Origin: CAZWVI01 sp964637165
Lineage (GTDB): Bacteria; Planctomycetota; UBA1135
DNA length: 54,708 nucleotides
Direction of reading: 5' to 3'
Assembly (NCBI GenBank): GCA_964637165.1
Contig: CAZWVI010000018.1
Span: 1-54,708 of the forward strand
The notes beneath the pieces were generated by a model that had not been told where the DNA came from, made no database searches, and saw only the letters and a program-made list of their open reading frames with translations. A program made the translations under genes and the position numbers. Below, piece after piece: positions 28,571 to 37,075 of the stretch (position 1 is the first letter of the stretch; every line of letters starts with the position of its first letter).

Positions 28571-29578
28571 TTAAGCAGTTTCAGTTGATGCCCCTACGCC
28601 GGGACCGGTGCCTTTTTCAGCACCACTTGGGAAGTGATCAACGCGGCCCGCATGAATAACGTTAGCACGCATTTGAAAGCCAACAACTTCTTCGGCACGC
28701 TTACCAAGTGCTAACAACTTGTCGATATCGATTCCTGTCTTGACCCCGCATTCTTCAATCATTGCGACAAAATCTTCCGAACAGGTGTTGCCCTTAAAGC
28801 CTAGATGATAGAGTGCCGCACCCGATGCCGGCTGTCCGCCAATCGCCCCTAAAGAGCCGTCAACCCAGCGTAATCCCATATTCACTGCAGTCATTGAATT
28901 TGCCACTCCGGTCCCACGGGTGTCATGAAAGTGAGCTAAAAAATCGCCGTTGGGGAATTTCTGCAGTAAGTGTCCGAGGATTCGTTCAACTTGGACTGGG
29001 TTCGCTTGCCCAGTTGTATCGCCAAGCATTAAAACCTGAGCACCTTCCTCTAAGTAAAAATGAGTCAGCTTGTCCACGTCTGCTTGAGGCACATCGCCCA
29101 TGATGGCACAACCATAAACGGTGCCAACACAACCAATTATTTCAACGCCCTTTGCGTGGGCGCGCTTCATGATTGCGGCGTGATCTTTCATCGCCTCTTC
29201 GTGGGTGGCACGAAAGTTTTTGGTATTGTGAGCTTCCGAAGATGAAATCATCAAAATGATTTTGTCGGCACCATATCCGGCATCGATGCATTCCTCAAGG
29301 CGTTCCCAGCCGCGCATGTTAGGCATCAAAATACGAAACTTTGTATTGTGATTATCGCGACGAATGCCTTTTAGTACTTCGACCGCATCTGCGAACTGCG
29401 GCAATAATTTTGGATTAGAAAATGATGTCACCTCGATTTCGGGAATCCCGGCATCAATCATTCCGTTGAGCATTTCGATTTTTTGTTCAGTCGGAACTTG
29501 GGTTGCAATTGACTGGAGGCCATCACGGCACCAGCATTCGCCAAAGGTAATTTCGTCGGGTCGCTTCGAAGTTGACAT
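28571..29578 (-). CDS. HMG-CoA lyase-like DRE-TIM metallolyase lacking the loop cysteine
   Basis: A 335-residue TIM-barrel lyase of the HMG-CoA lyase/isopropylmalate synthase superfamily. CRDGLQS contains the catalytic Arg and metal Asp, EVTSFSNPKLLPQFAD and GCVGTVYGC are family blocks, and AHFHDTRGTG gives the two metal His. In genuine HMG-CoA lyase the catalytic Cys sits in a GGCP loop; here the loop reads GAIGGQPASGAAL, so Gln replaces Cys. The substrate may therefore be a different 3-hydroxyacyl-CoA or acid. Leucine degradation with the carboxyltransferase at 109 would be an easy story, but the missing Cys argues against it. Confidence 0.8.
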   Translation of the reverse strand: MSTSKRPDEITFGECWCRDGLQSIATQVPTEQKIEMLNGMIDAGIPEIEVTSFSNPKLLPQFADAVEVLKGIRRDNHNTKFRILMPNMRGWERLEECIDAGYGADKIILMISSSEAHNTKNFRATHEEAMKDHAAIMKRAHAKGVEIIGCVGTVYGCAIMGDVPQADVDKLTHFYLEEGAQVLMLGDTTGQANPVQVERILGHLLQKFPNGDFLAHFHDTRGTGVANSMTAVNMGLRWVDGSLGAIGGQPASGAALYHLGFKGNTCSEDFVAMIEECGVKTGIDIDKLLALGKRAEEVVGFQMRANVIHAGRVDHFPSGAEKGTGPGVGASTETA

Positions 29579-29629
29579 ACGCAGATTTTACCCTATTCTC
29601 ATACCGTTTGACTCGGAGGATATTAACAA

Positions 29630-29908
29630 ATGAGAAGTTACACTACGCCTATGGCAAAAGTCGAAATCTACTCAAAAACAGTCTGCCCATACTGCACCAT
29701 GGCCAAGCGCCTAATGGAGTCAAAGGGGATCACTTTTGAGGAAATAAACCTAAGTGAGGTGCCCGAGCGCACCGACGAAATGATGGAACGCAGTGGCGGT
29801 CGTATGACCGTTCCAGAAATTTTCATCGACGACAAGTTAATCGGCGGTTACGACGATTTGGCTGCTCTTCAAGAGCAGGGCAAACTCGACGAATTGCTCG
29901 GACTTTAG
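29630..29908 (+). CDS. grxC: Glutaredoxin (GrxC type)
   Basis: A 92-residue dithiol glutaredoxin that reduces disulfides and glutathionylated proteins. CPYC is the active site, TVPEIFIDD holds the cis-proline, and GGYDDLAAL is the glutathione-binding end. ATG 29630 is supported by CGGAGG at 29614-29619, one of the few good Shine-Dalgarno sites in the window; family members usually start near ATG 29651 (MAKVEIYSK), which lacks one. Divergent from the lyase gene by 51 bp. Confidence 0.92.
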   Translation: MRSYTTPMAKVEIYSKTVCPYCTMAKRLMESKGITFEEINLSEVPERTDEMMERSGGRMTVPEIFIDDKLIGGYDDLAALQEQGKLDELLGL

Positions 29909-29923
29909 GCTAAGAGGAGTCGC

Positions 29924-31006
29924 TTAAATCAAGAAGTGGACAATATCCCCTTCTCTCATTAAGTATTCCTTACCTTCGGTGCGCAATTTTCCAGCGGCCT
30001 TAACTGCGGCCTCTGATTCATGTTCAACTAAGTCTTCGACATTGAATACTTGCGCCCGAATAAATTTATTTTGGAAGTCGGTGTGGATTACACCGGCGGC
30101 AACCGGGGCAGTGTCACCTTGCTTAATCGTCCACGCGCGAATTTCAATTTCGCCGGCGGTGAAATATGTTTGCAGGCCTAACAGCGCATAAACGGATTTA
30201 GTTAAACGACCGAGGCCAAGCTCTTGCATGCCAAGCTCATCCATGAACATTTCTTTTTCCTCGTCGTCCATGCGGCGCAGTTCAAGTTCCATGTCGCCAC
30301 AAATTGGCAACCACTGACTATTGTTTGCCTGTGCGTAACTTGCCACTGCTTGAGCATGCTTGGATGAACCGTCAAGATCATCATCGGACACATTGGCCAC
30401 ATATAACACCGGTTTCAAAGTCATCGGGCACAAGGGCTTTAAAGCTTTGCGTTCGTCTTCCCTCCATTCAACTGAACGCAGTTGCTTGCCTTGCTCAAGT
30501 AGTGCTTGGGCTTTTTTCAAAATTTCGACTTCGGCCAATGCTTCCTTGTCGGCCTTGGCCTTTTTGATACTGCGTTCGACAGCACGTTGCACCGTAGCCA
30601 GATCTGCCAGGGCCAGTTCAAGTTCAATAACTTCAATATCACCGACTGGGTCCACCGCATCTTCGCGTAGCACTTTGTCGCCCTCAAAGCATCGCACCAC
30701 ATGCATAATCGCCGAACACTCTTTGATGTTGCCGAGGAATTGGTTTCCCATTCCTTCACCTTCAGAAGCACCTTTCACCAAGCCAGCAATATCCACCACT
30801 TGCACCACGGCCGGGAGCACGCGGTCAGTTTGGATGTACTTATGGATTACTTGGAGCCTGGAATCAGGCACCTCCACAACTGCCATATTTGGCTCGATGG
30901 TACAAAAAGGAAAATTCCCCACTTCAGCCTGAGCGGCAGAGAAGGCGGAGAAGATGGTGGACTTTCCAACATTTGGAAGTCCGACAATGCCACAGGAAAC
31001 AGCCAT
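29924..31006 (-). CDS. ychF: Ribosome-associated ATPase YchF (OLA1 family)
   Basis: A 360-residue Obg-related P-loop protein that binds 70S ribosomes and prefers ATP. G1 is GLPNVGKST, G3 is DIAGLVKGASEGEGMGNQFL, and the G4 position reads NVSDDD instead of NKxD, as is usual in YchF and the basis of its ATP preference. A coiled-coil insert spans about 130-200, and the C-terminal TGS domain includes LQTYFTAGEIEIRAWTI and the EGKEYLMREGDIVHFLI ending. Length matches E. coli YchF (363). Its start lies 94 bp after the BNR-protein stop, with two repeat copies between. Confidence 0.97.
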   Translation of the reverse strand: MAVSCGIVGLPNVGKSTIFSAFSAAQAEVGNFPFCTIEPNMAVVEVPDSRLQVIHKYIQTDRVLPAVVQVVDIAGLVKGASEGEGMGNQFLGNIKECSAIMHVVRCFEGDKVLREDAVDPVGDIEVIELELALADLATVQRAVERSIKKAKADKEALAEVEILKKAQALLEQGKQLRSVEWREDERKALKPLCPMTLKPVLYVANVSDDDLDGSSKHAQAVASYAQANNSQWLPICGDMELELRRMDDEEKEMFMDELGMQELGLGRLTKSVYALLGLQTYFTAGEIEIRAWTIKQGDTAPVAAGVIHTDFQNKFIRAQVFNVEDLVEHESEAAVKAAGKLRTEGKEYLMREGDIVHFLI

Positions 31007-31031
31007 TTAAGCGAGGAATTGTAGCACTCCC

Positions 31032-31058
31032 AGACTCTGACCCCAGCGAATGGGCGAG
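31032..31058 (+). repeat. Short intergenic repeat, copy 2
   Basis: Starts AGACTCTGACCCC and ends ATGGGCGAG. It is 37 bp from copy 3 in the same orientation; both fill the gap between ychF and the BNR-protein gene. Confidence 0.8.
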
Positions 31059-31068
31059 ACTTTCCTTC

Positions 31069-31095
31069 AGACTCTGACCCCATTTAGTGGGCGGG
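31069..31095 (+). repeat. Short intergenic repeat, copy 3
   Basis: Starts AGACTCTGACCCC and ends GTGGGCGGG. The inner CCCATTTAGTGGG can form a 4-bp hairpin. It ends 5 bp before the stop codon of the BNR-protein gene. Confidence 0.8.
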
Positions 31096-31100
31096 TTGTT

Positions 31101-32537
31101 CTAGCGCAATTTCACGCGATAAACCCCGTCATCTGTGACATCGGGGGTCGTGACCGCAGGGTCACTCCAACGGACCGTGGCAAAGGCGTAGCTGAGATCG
31201 GCATTGAAGACAATTCCGGCGGCGGTGGCTGCGGAATATCCAAGAGTTGGGGAAACATCGAGACCTGAATCCCAATTACCTAGCCAGCCTGTTTGTGCTG
31301 AATCTAGCGACGCGAATATTTTGGCGTTGTTAGCCGCTGGATTGCCTTGGTCTGTTCCAATCGATCCAATCATGACCGCGTTTTCAGAGTTGCCGGTTCC
31401 GACAGCGACCGTTCCGACTGAAATGCAATCAACAAACTTAGTGCTTACTCCTCCGCTGGGCGGCGCAGTCCATGAAGAAACGTAAGGCAGGCCAAGATTA
31501 CGATCTTGCCAGTTACCATTCTTTGTATTGAAAGCCCCTTGACCGCGGTTAAACACTAATGCATTTCCCAACAAGTCAATGTCAAAAGTAAGTCCGGTGT
31601 GGCTCGACCAAATGTCAATCGAGTTACCAGTCGAGTTACTCAACATCATGATTGATGATGAAATACGCGCGACACTGGTGCCGAGACTGACTCCCTGCTT
31701 TATGTCTGTTGGCAAGCCATTGCTAACTTGAGTGAAACTTCCATCGCCGAAATTCGCGCTGTAATAAGCGCGGCCCTGCGTCTTGGCGGTTTTACTACCG
31801 AATAACAGTACGGTGTTTACATCAACTTCGGCCATTCCTAGGAGCACGTAATTCGGTGCTTGCGGCAGCACCACAATAGATGCAGCAACTGCCGTTTTTG
31901 AATGGCCATCACCAATGTTGTCGTAACGTGATGGCAGGCCGCTGTTGTTGGAATTCCAAGTACTTCCGCCATCATGGCTCCAATAAAAACCTGGATGGTC
32001 AGGTGATAGATTGAAGATGTCCAAGCCATCTGTCTGGGCAACACTTAAATAAAGTTTGTTAGCGTTTGTCGGGTCGACGGCAATTGCCACTGCGGAATGG
32101 TCGGCGTTAGGAAATGGGAGTCCGCTATTGATTGCTAGCCAACTAATGCCCCCATCAGTTGATTTAAAAACGCCGTGCTGTTTGGTGGCGGCGAATAAAG
32201 TATCTGGCGCAGATGCACTAATTGCCAATCCAAGAATGCTGAAATCTGCCAGCAACACAGAATCGCTAAGAATGCTCCAGCTATTCCCTAAGTCATCGCT
32301 TTTCCAGATTCCCTCAGCCGGGCCTGGGTTGCCGCTAAGTGGATCGATAGCGCTCATCGTGCAAAGATATATCGTGTTAGGGTCAGTTGGATGAGCCACA
32401 ATTCGCCCAAAATCGGCGGCCAAACTATTGCCAGTTAAAGCAGTCTGGTTCCAGGTATAGGCGCGCTGAGCAGCACTGATTTGCGGTACAGTCAAAAGCA
32501 GGGCTAATGAAATTTGGCCAATGAGGGGAATTCTCAT
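31101..32537 (-). CDS. Secreted BNR/sortilin-like repeat protein
   Basis: A 478-residue exported protein with signal peptide 1-23 (ending ISAAQ). The N-terminal part contains BNR/Asp-box units: IWKSDDLGNSWSIL, VFKSTDGGISWLAINSG and YWSHDGGSTWNSNNSG, the pattern of VPS10/sortilin-like and exo-alpha-sialidase-like propellers. No sialidase active-site Arg triad is evident, so it is more likely a binding or structural propeller. The middle region is Gly/Ser/Asn-rich with no recognised domain. Divergent from the small gene at 32595 by 57 bp. Confidence 0.8.
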   Translation of the reverse strand: MRIPLIGQISLALLLTVPQISAAQRAYTWNQTALTGNSLAADFGRIVAHPTDPNTIYLCTMSAIDPLSGNPGPAEGIWKSDDLGNSWSILSDSVLLADFSILGLAISASAPDTLFAATKQHGVFKSTDGGISWLAINSGLPFPNADHSAVAIAVDPTNANKLYLSVAQTDGLDIFNLSPDHPGFYWSHDGGSTWNSNNSGLPSRYDNIGDGHSKTAVAASIVVLPQAPNYVLLGMAEVDVNTVLLFGSKTAKTQGRAYYSANFGDGSFTQVSNGLPTDIKQGVSLGTSVARISSSIMMLSNSTGNSIDIWSSHTGLTFDIDLLGNALVFNRGQGAFNTKNGNWQDRNLGLPYVSSWTAPPSGGVSTKFVDCISVGTVAVGTGNSENAVMIGSIGTDQGNPAANNAKIFASLDSAQTGWLGNWDSGLDVSPTLGYSAATAAGIVFNADLSYAFATVRWSDPAVTTPDVTDDGVYRVKLR

Positions 32538-32580
32538 TTATCCAGAATAGCAAGGATTTAGCGAGAGAATGCAACTCGGC

Positions 32581-32586
32581 TAGAAT
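32581..32586 (+). promoter_or_regulatory. Possible -10 box for a leaderless transcript
   Basis: TAGAAT ends 8 bases before ATG 32595, so transcription would begin at or very near the start codon. No convincing -35 is seen. Confidence 0.3.
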
Positions 32587-32594
32587 AGTTAGCG

Positions 32595-32861
32595 ATGGAT
32601 GTCACAAACAAAACCAAGCTCCCAGTAAAAGTGAAGCTCCCCGGCGGAAAAATCCTGCGCTTAGGCCCCGGCAATACTGGGCAAATAACCCCCAAGGCGG
32701 CCGCTCACCCACCGGTGCAAAAGCTCGTTGAGGAAGGGGTTCTAGAAATCAGTGACGGCGACGGAGGCTCAAGCAAAAATGAGCAAAATTCCGGTGGCGG
32801 CACCAAAACAAGTGGTGGATTTTCTGGTGGCGGTAATATCCGCCGCACCGGGAACCGCTAG
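32595..32861 (+). CDS. Small protein with Gly/Ser-rich tail, unknown function
   Basis: An 88-residue protein that is not recognised. Residues 1-50 look folded (VKLPGGKILRLGPGNTGQI, then VQKLVEEGVLEI), and residues 53-88 are a flexible Gly/Ser/Asn tail with basic ends (RRTGNR). No signal peptide or membrane segment. The stop TAG (32859-32861) is part of the CTAG that borders the inverted-repeat element, so the native C-terminus may have been longer before that element arrived. Phage-tail-like small proteins can have similar N-terminal patterns, but no phage genes are nearby. Confidence 0.5.
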   Translation: MDVTNKTKLPVKVKLPGGKILRLGPGNTGQITPKAAAHPPVQKLVEEGVLEISDGDGGSSKNEQNSGGGTKTSGGFSGGGNIRRTGNR

Positions 32862-32886
32862 GGACTCTGCCCCCGTCCGCTGGGTC
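32861..32886 (+). repeat. Short intergenic repeat, copy 4 (left end of element)
   Basis: Starts GGGACTCTGCCCCC and ends CGCTGGGTC, matching copies 1 and 6 in its second half. It shares one base with the stop codon of the 88-residue gene. Confidence 0.75.
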
Positions 32887-32924
32887 ACACAGAGCATAAA
32901 CCACGCACAGCAAAGAGTTTGCAC

Positions 32925-32964
32925 AAATAAAAAGTGTTAGGCCTAGGCCTAACACTTTTTATTT
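32925..32964. terminator. 40-bp perfect palindrome, bidirectional terminator
   Basis: Two 19-base arms (AAATAAAAAGTGTTAGGCC and its complement) meet at a central TA. A run of A precedes and a run of T follows a GC-rich core on either strand, so it can end transcripts from both convergent genes (small protein and ALDH7). Confidence 0.88.
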
Positions 32965-33001
32965 ATTGTTCTTTTTTCCCTGTAAGAGATTAGAGAAATC
33001 G

Positions 33002-33030
33002 CTCGCCCACTACTTGGGGTCAGAGTCCCT
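33002..33030 (-). repeat. Short intergenic repeat, copy 5 (right end of element)
   Basis: On the minus strand it reads AGGGACTCTGACCCCAAG and ends GTGGGCGAG, closest to copies 2 and 3. It overlaps two bases of the ALDH7 stop codon. Confidence 0.78.
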
Positions 33031-34579
33031 AGTCGACGTCAAAGCTAATCCCTTGAGCCAACGGCAGTTCATCACTCCAATTCACCGTATTCGTTTGCCT
33101 GCGCATATAAGCCTTCCAGGCATCTGACCCAGATTCGCGGCCTCCACCAGTTTCCTTCTCGCCACCAAAGGCGCCACCGATTTCAGCTCCGGAGGTTCCG
33201 ATGTTTACGTTTGCGATTCCGCAGTCAGAACCAGCCGCCGACAGAAACCGCTCAGCTTTGCGCATATTCAAAGTAAAGATTGAAGAACTCAATCCTTGCG
33301 GCACATCATTGTGAATGCGAATTGCGTGATCCAAATCATCAACTTCCATGATGTAAAGTAATGGACCGAAAGTTTCATCCTGAACAATTTGCCATGAGTT
33401 ATCAGCCGTTGCAATTGCCGGGGTCATGTAAAAACCACCCTCGCAACCTTCCGGCTTAACCTGCTCGCCACCGCAAAGAATTTCGCCGCCAAGTTTTTTA
33501 ACTTCGGCGATTGCGGCCAAGACATCGTCGCAAGCACCTTGATCAATCATCGGGCCCATCAACACTCCATCTTGAAGTGGATTACCAATAGTCACCGCCT
33601 TATACATTTCCAACAAACGACCAACCAACTGTTCGCGGACATCTTTGTGCACCAGAACTCGACGCGTGGAAGTGCAACGCTGACCAGCTGTTCCAACTGC
33701 GCCAAACATAATTGCTCGCGCGGCCATTTCTAAATCAGCATCTTCCATTACCACAACCGCGTTGTTGCCGCCCAATTCCAAAATGGTGCGGCCATAACGA
33801 CTGGCCAAAGTCTCAGCAACGTGTTTCCCCATTGAACATGAGCCAGTCGCCGAAATTAAAGGGACGCGCTTATCGTTGAGCATAATCTCACCGACTTCAG
33901 AACCGCGGCCAACAACCAAAGAACAAACCGCACCCCAACCTTCCGGCTCAAGCACCCGCGCCGCGACCTTGGTCATGGCAATCGCAGTTAGCGGAGTTTT
34001 CGAACTTGGCTTCCATAAAGTTGAGTCGCCGCAAATCATCGCCAACATCGAGTTCCAAGCCCAAACAGCCGCCGGGAAGTTAAACGCCGAAATAACTCCA
34101 ACAACACCAAGTGGGTGCCATTGCTCGCGCATCGCATGCTCCGGACGTTCGGAGTGCATTGACAAGCCATACATCATGCGCGATTGACCAACCGCAAAAT
34201 CAGCAATGTCAATTGCTTCCTGAACCTCACCAAGACCTTCTTGGTAAATCTTGCCCATCTCCCACGCAACCAACTTACCTAATGGCTCCTTAAACTTGCG
34301 GAACTCTTCGCCAATACGACGCACATATTCGCCACGCAGCGGTGCTGGCAATTCGCGCCACTTCAGAAAGGCCTCGTGCGCAGCTTGTGCGACCTTTTCG
34401 TAATCATCTGCATTGGCTTGCTTGATGGTGCCAATTTGTTCGCCAGTCGCTGGACTAAAAACAGCAAGTTCAGATCCAGAACAATCCATCCATTCGCCAC
34501 AATAGGCGCCACTTTGAACTCCAGTGAGCCCAAGTTCATCTAGGAAGGAAAGGTCAGTCGCGGGGGAGGAGGTAGTCAT
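33029..34579 (-). CDS. ALDH7-type aldehyde dehydrogenase (aminoadipate-semialdehyde type)
   Basis: A 516-residue dehydrogenase of the ALDH7/antiquitin group, whose bacterial members oxidise alpha-aminoadipate semialdehyde (piperideine-6-carboxylate) in lysine breakdown. ILELGGNNAVVV carries the base Glu, TAGQRCTSTRR the catalytic Cys, and NIGTSGAEIGGAFGGEKETG is a hallmark block of ALDH7. The tail DELPLAQGISFDVD is the normal family ending, so the element that supplies the stop has not removed catalytic sequence. The frame opens at TTG 34600, but ATG 34579 is preferred. The upstream secreted-esterase gene ends 30 bp before this start. Confidence 0.9.
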   Translation of the reverse strand: MTTSSPATDLSFLDELGLTGVQSGAYCGEWMDCSGSELAVFSPATGEQIGTIKQANADDYEKVAQAAHEAFLKWRELPAPLRGEYVRRIGEEFRKFKEPLGKLVAWEMGKIYQEGLGEVQEAIDIADFAVGQSRMMYGLSMHSERPEHAMREQWHPLGVVGVISAFNFPAAVWAWNSMLAMICGDSTLWKPSSKTPLTAIAMTKVAARVLEPEGWGAVCSLVVGRGSEVGEIMLNDKRVPLISATGSCSMGKHVAETLASRYGRTILELGGNNAVVVMEDADLEMAARAIMFGAVGTAGQRCTSTRRVLVHKDVREQLVGRLLEMYKAVTIGNPLQDGVLMGPMIDQGACDDVLAAIAEVKKLGGEILCGGEQVKPEGCEGGFYMTPAIATADNSWQIVQDETFGPLLYIMEVDDLDHAIRIHNDVPQGLSSSIFTLNMRKAERFLSAAGSDCGIANVNIGTSGAEIGGAFGGEKETGGGRESGSDAWKAYMRRQTNTVNWSDELPLAQGISFDVD

Positions 34580-34609
34580 CGGAACGCAGATTTTAGCCAA
34601 TTCCCGACC

Positions 34610-37060
34610 TTACAACCCCTCAACTTTCCCCATTCCCCAATCATTATCCCACCAGCCGGTGGCAACAATGGCGGCGTCGCCCTTTTGCAAGATGGCGGAA
34701 TTGAAAACAGTGTAGTCGGGGTATCCGACACCTGAGATAAACGGGGCTAGGGTGTAGCCGAGGCGCGCGCCGCGGGTGCCGGTACTGGCAAAGGCCGCGA
34801 CTAGGGTTTCACTTTCACCCTGGCGCGGCAACACAAAAGTAGCCGCCAAATCATCCCCCTTCCAACTTTGCTCCCCCACGGTGATTTCGCCGGCTAGCAC
34901 ATTAATTGGCGCATTCACTGGCACAACTGAATTCCACGCGGCATTGTTGTCGGCGTTGCCGTAAAGAATCACATTGCGATTGCTGAAATCTTCCTGACTT
35001 TCAGGGTCAAGAAATTCTGCATCCGAACATAAGCGCGCGTGGCCATTGGCGCGGTAAAACCAAACTTCCGAGTCGTAACGGGCGCGCGCCAAAAGTTCGT
35101 CGTCTTCTTGCGCTGATCCTTGGGTGCCAAAAACTAAGACGAAGGACTTTTCAAAAGCGCGCTTAAATGGCCCAACTCGCGCTGGGTTTTTCTGCTGAGC
35201 CGATGGGCGGCCGTGACGCAACTCCCAGTGAAAACCTTTCTTAGTCTCGGAGTTGGCAACTCGCGCAAACCACAATCCATGGGGCCCGATCTCAATTTTT
35301 CCAAACTCTTGGCTATCGATGTTGGCGCGCTCAAGTGGTAAATCAACTTTGAAATATGCGATGTTTTCCGTGGTAATAGCCACGCCACTTCCGTCTTCTG
35401 AACGCTTGGCCAGAATTTTTGACTTTTTCGCGTAATCAAGCGCCTGCTCAATCGTCAACCAATGGTGGGTGGAATCAATGCCGATGCCGGCGGTGATGAA
35501 ATCGAGCTGAAGGGGAGATTGGGGAATGGACTTATCAGCGAACATTTCAAAAATACCCGGCCAATCCATGCATTGGTTCCCCCACCAGTGGCCGGCCCCT
35601 TCCTCAAGGTGCATGTCAAATTCGATTCCTCGTTCTTTACAGGCTGTGGCCATATTTTTGGCCTCGCTAACGGGGACCGTTTCATCGGCATCGCCGTGCA
35701 AAATGTAAAGTGGTTTGCCGCGCAGATTACTTAACAAACCAAGCGTGTCGGACGCTCCATCAGCGGCGTGCCATATCTCGCGCAAACTCCCTTCAGGCCG
35801 CGACCCATAAGTATCGAAAGAACACCAACCCGCAGATGGGGCAACCGCACTCCACGCGTCCGGATCGTTCACCGCCAAGTGCCAAGTTCCGTGGCCGCCC
35901 ATAGAATGACCGGTTAGGGCAACTTTATCCTTCGGCAACTGAAAGCGTTCAAGCATCAAATCACGCACTTCATAGGCATCTTTACGACCCCAATCTTGCC
36001 AATCAAATCCATAAGGTGAGCGATTGGTCGGGCAGGCAATCCACCAAGCGTCCTTAGGAGAAAAACAATTTGCCTGGTTCATCGGCTTTACCGACGCCCC
36101 GTGCAGAGCCATCACTAAACCGCGCTCCCCTTCCATTTTTGGATTATCCGTTGGCGGCACTAAGCCAAACTGCTGAACCGAATTATCAATTCCTGAACGA
36201 AATGTTTGCAAGTGCGCTTGGTGACTATTTTTCATGCCAACATTTAACCATTCAACTTGCGGGTCTTCATTATTTGCACCGCCAAGACTTAGATAAAGTT
36301 TTTGTGTTTCCGGAGTTGTTGGCAATGAATGTCCATCGCGTGCAACCAGCGAAACCGGCACACGAGTAACGCCCAAGGGTTCTAGCCCCCAAGTTACTAA
36401 AGACCGTTTGCGCGCAAAGGGTCCAACCCCGCCGGCAACAACGTACAACAATGGAATACTTTCTTCGCTCAAATTCATTATCGCAATCGAAGCTTCACCG
36501 GCAACTTTGCCATCCGCCAACAGGTGGGGAGTGGTGCTTGTCCAATCGGCAAAAATAAGTTTGCTGCGACGTTGATGAAAAACTAATTGGAAATTGCCAC
36601 GCGTACCAGTAACAAAAATATGATTGTCGCCTTTCTTTAAAGCGACAGGCACTCCTTGATATCCAAAGCGATAAGGATCCCCGGCAAAGGCTTGACCATT
36701 CACATAAAGAGTTGAAGCGCCCTGCAAATCAGCCAGCAAGACTTCAGCATTTTGCACATTCAAGTTGGCATAGGCCCAAGCATTCGATGATTCACCCTGC
36801 ATTCGCCCTTGCTCATCAGCAGTGGCCTCTTTCCAAGTAGCTTCGCCATATTCTCCGAACAGTTGTTCGCCCGCCTTCGGAGCGGCTGACTTAGCGTCCA
36901 AAAGATATTTGGCAAACACCGCGTCCGGACGAAAAGGCCGCCGCCCGCGACCATCAATCGCCTCCAACACCAACCAATCTCTAAGCACGAGATCTTGGGC
37001 GCGAGGATGGACATCTAAATTAGTAACACAAAAAGCTAGTAGGCTCTGTACCAGGAACAT
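34610..37060 (-). CDS. Secreted alpha/beta-hydrolase (prolyl-oligopeptidase/PHB-depolymerase-like esterase)
   Basis: An 816-residue protein with an alpha/beta-hydrolase domain at about 290-510. The catalytic triad can be placed as Ser386 in GHSMGGHG, Asp457 or Asp459 in LHGDADETVP, and His491 in GAGHWW. The first 290 residues are beta-rich and may be a carbohydrate- or surface-binding region; the last 300 are unassigned. The N-terminus has a short hydrophobic stretch (FLVQSLLAFCV) that could be a signal. The layout resembles planctomycete esterases annotated as prolyl oligopeptidases. Likely cotranscribed with ALDH7, although no common pathway is evident. Confidence 0.8.
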   Translation of the reverse strand: MFLVQSLLAFCVTNLDVHPRAQDLVLRDWLVLEAIDGRGRRPFRPDAVFAKYLLDAKSAAPKAGEQLFGEYGEATWKEATADEQGRMQGESSNAWAYANLNVQNAEVLLADLQGASTLYVNGQAFAGDPYRFGYQGVPVALKKGDNHIFVTGTRGNFQLVFHQRRSKLIFADWTSTTPHLLADGKVAGEASIAIMNLSEESIPLLYVVAGGVGPFARKRSLVTWGLEPLGVTRVPVSLVARDGHSLPTTPETQKLYLSLGGANNEDPQVEWLNVGMKNSHQAHLQTFRSGIDNSVQQFGLVPPTDNPKMEGERGLVMALHGASVKPMNQANCFSPKDAWWIACPTNRSPYGFDWQDWGRKDAYEVRDLMLERFQLPKDKVALTGHSMGGHGTWHLAVNDPDAWSAVAPSAGWCSFDTYGSRPEGSLREIWHAADGASDTLGLLSNLRGKPLYILHGDADETVPVSEAKNMATACKERGIEFDMHLEEGAGHWWGNQCMDWPGIFEMFADKSIPQSPLQLDFITAGIGIDSTHHWLTIEQALDYAKKSKILAKRSEDGSGVAITTENIAYFKVDLPLERANIDSQEFGKIEIGPHGLWFARVANSETKKGFHWELRHGRPSAQQKNPARVGPFKRAFEKSFVLVFGTQGSAQEDDELLARARYDSEVWFYRANGHARLCSDAEFLDPESQEDFSNRNVILYGNADNNAAWNSVVPVNAPINVLAGEITVGEQSWKGDDLAATFVLPRQGESETLVAAFASTGTRGARLGYTLAPFISGVGYPDYTVFNSAILQKGDAAIVATGWWDNDWGMGKVEGL

Positions 37061-37075
37061 GCCCTAACTTAACTT

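Larger units (their letters stand above)
32858..33032. mobile_element. MITE-like element with 17-bp inverted ends and CTAG borders
   Basis: CTAGGGACTCTG at 32858-32869 is repeated inverted at 33021-33032. With the following bases the ends match at 16 of 17 positions (CTGCCCC versus CTGACCC C). The 167-bp interior holds no gene, only a 40-bp palindrome. CTAG on both sides could be a target duplication, but the word is itself a palindrome. Both flanking genes use the border TAG as stop codon. No transposase is present, so mobilisation would need one elsewhere. Confidence 0.55.

Noticed and set aside
28571..29578. Leucine-degradation set with the carboxyltransferase at 109
   Set aside because: The genes are 26 kb apart, no biotin carboxylase or dehydrogenase is present, and the lyase lacks its catalytic Cys.
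30360..30932. 190-codon plus-strand open frame
   Set aside because: Antisense to ychF, low-complexity Ser/Thr-rich product with no domain.
32595..32861. Prophage remnant
   Set aside because: Only one small phage-like pattern; no other phage gene, integrase or attachment site nearby.
31032..33030. CRISPR array from the repeated units
   Set aside because: Copies are few, in both orientations and irregularly spaced, with no cas genes.
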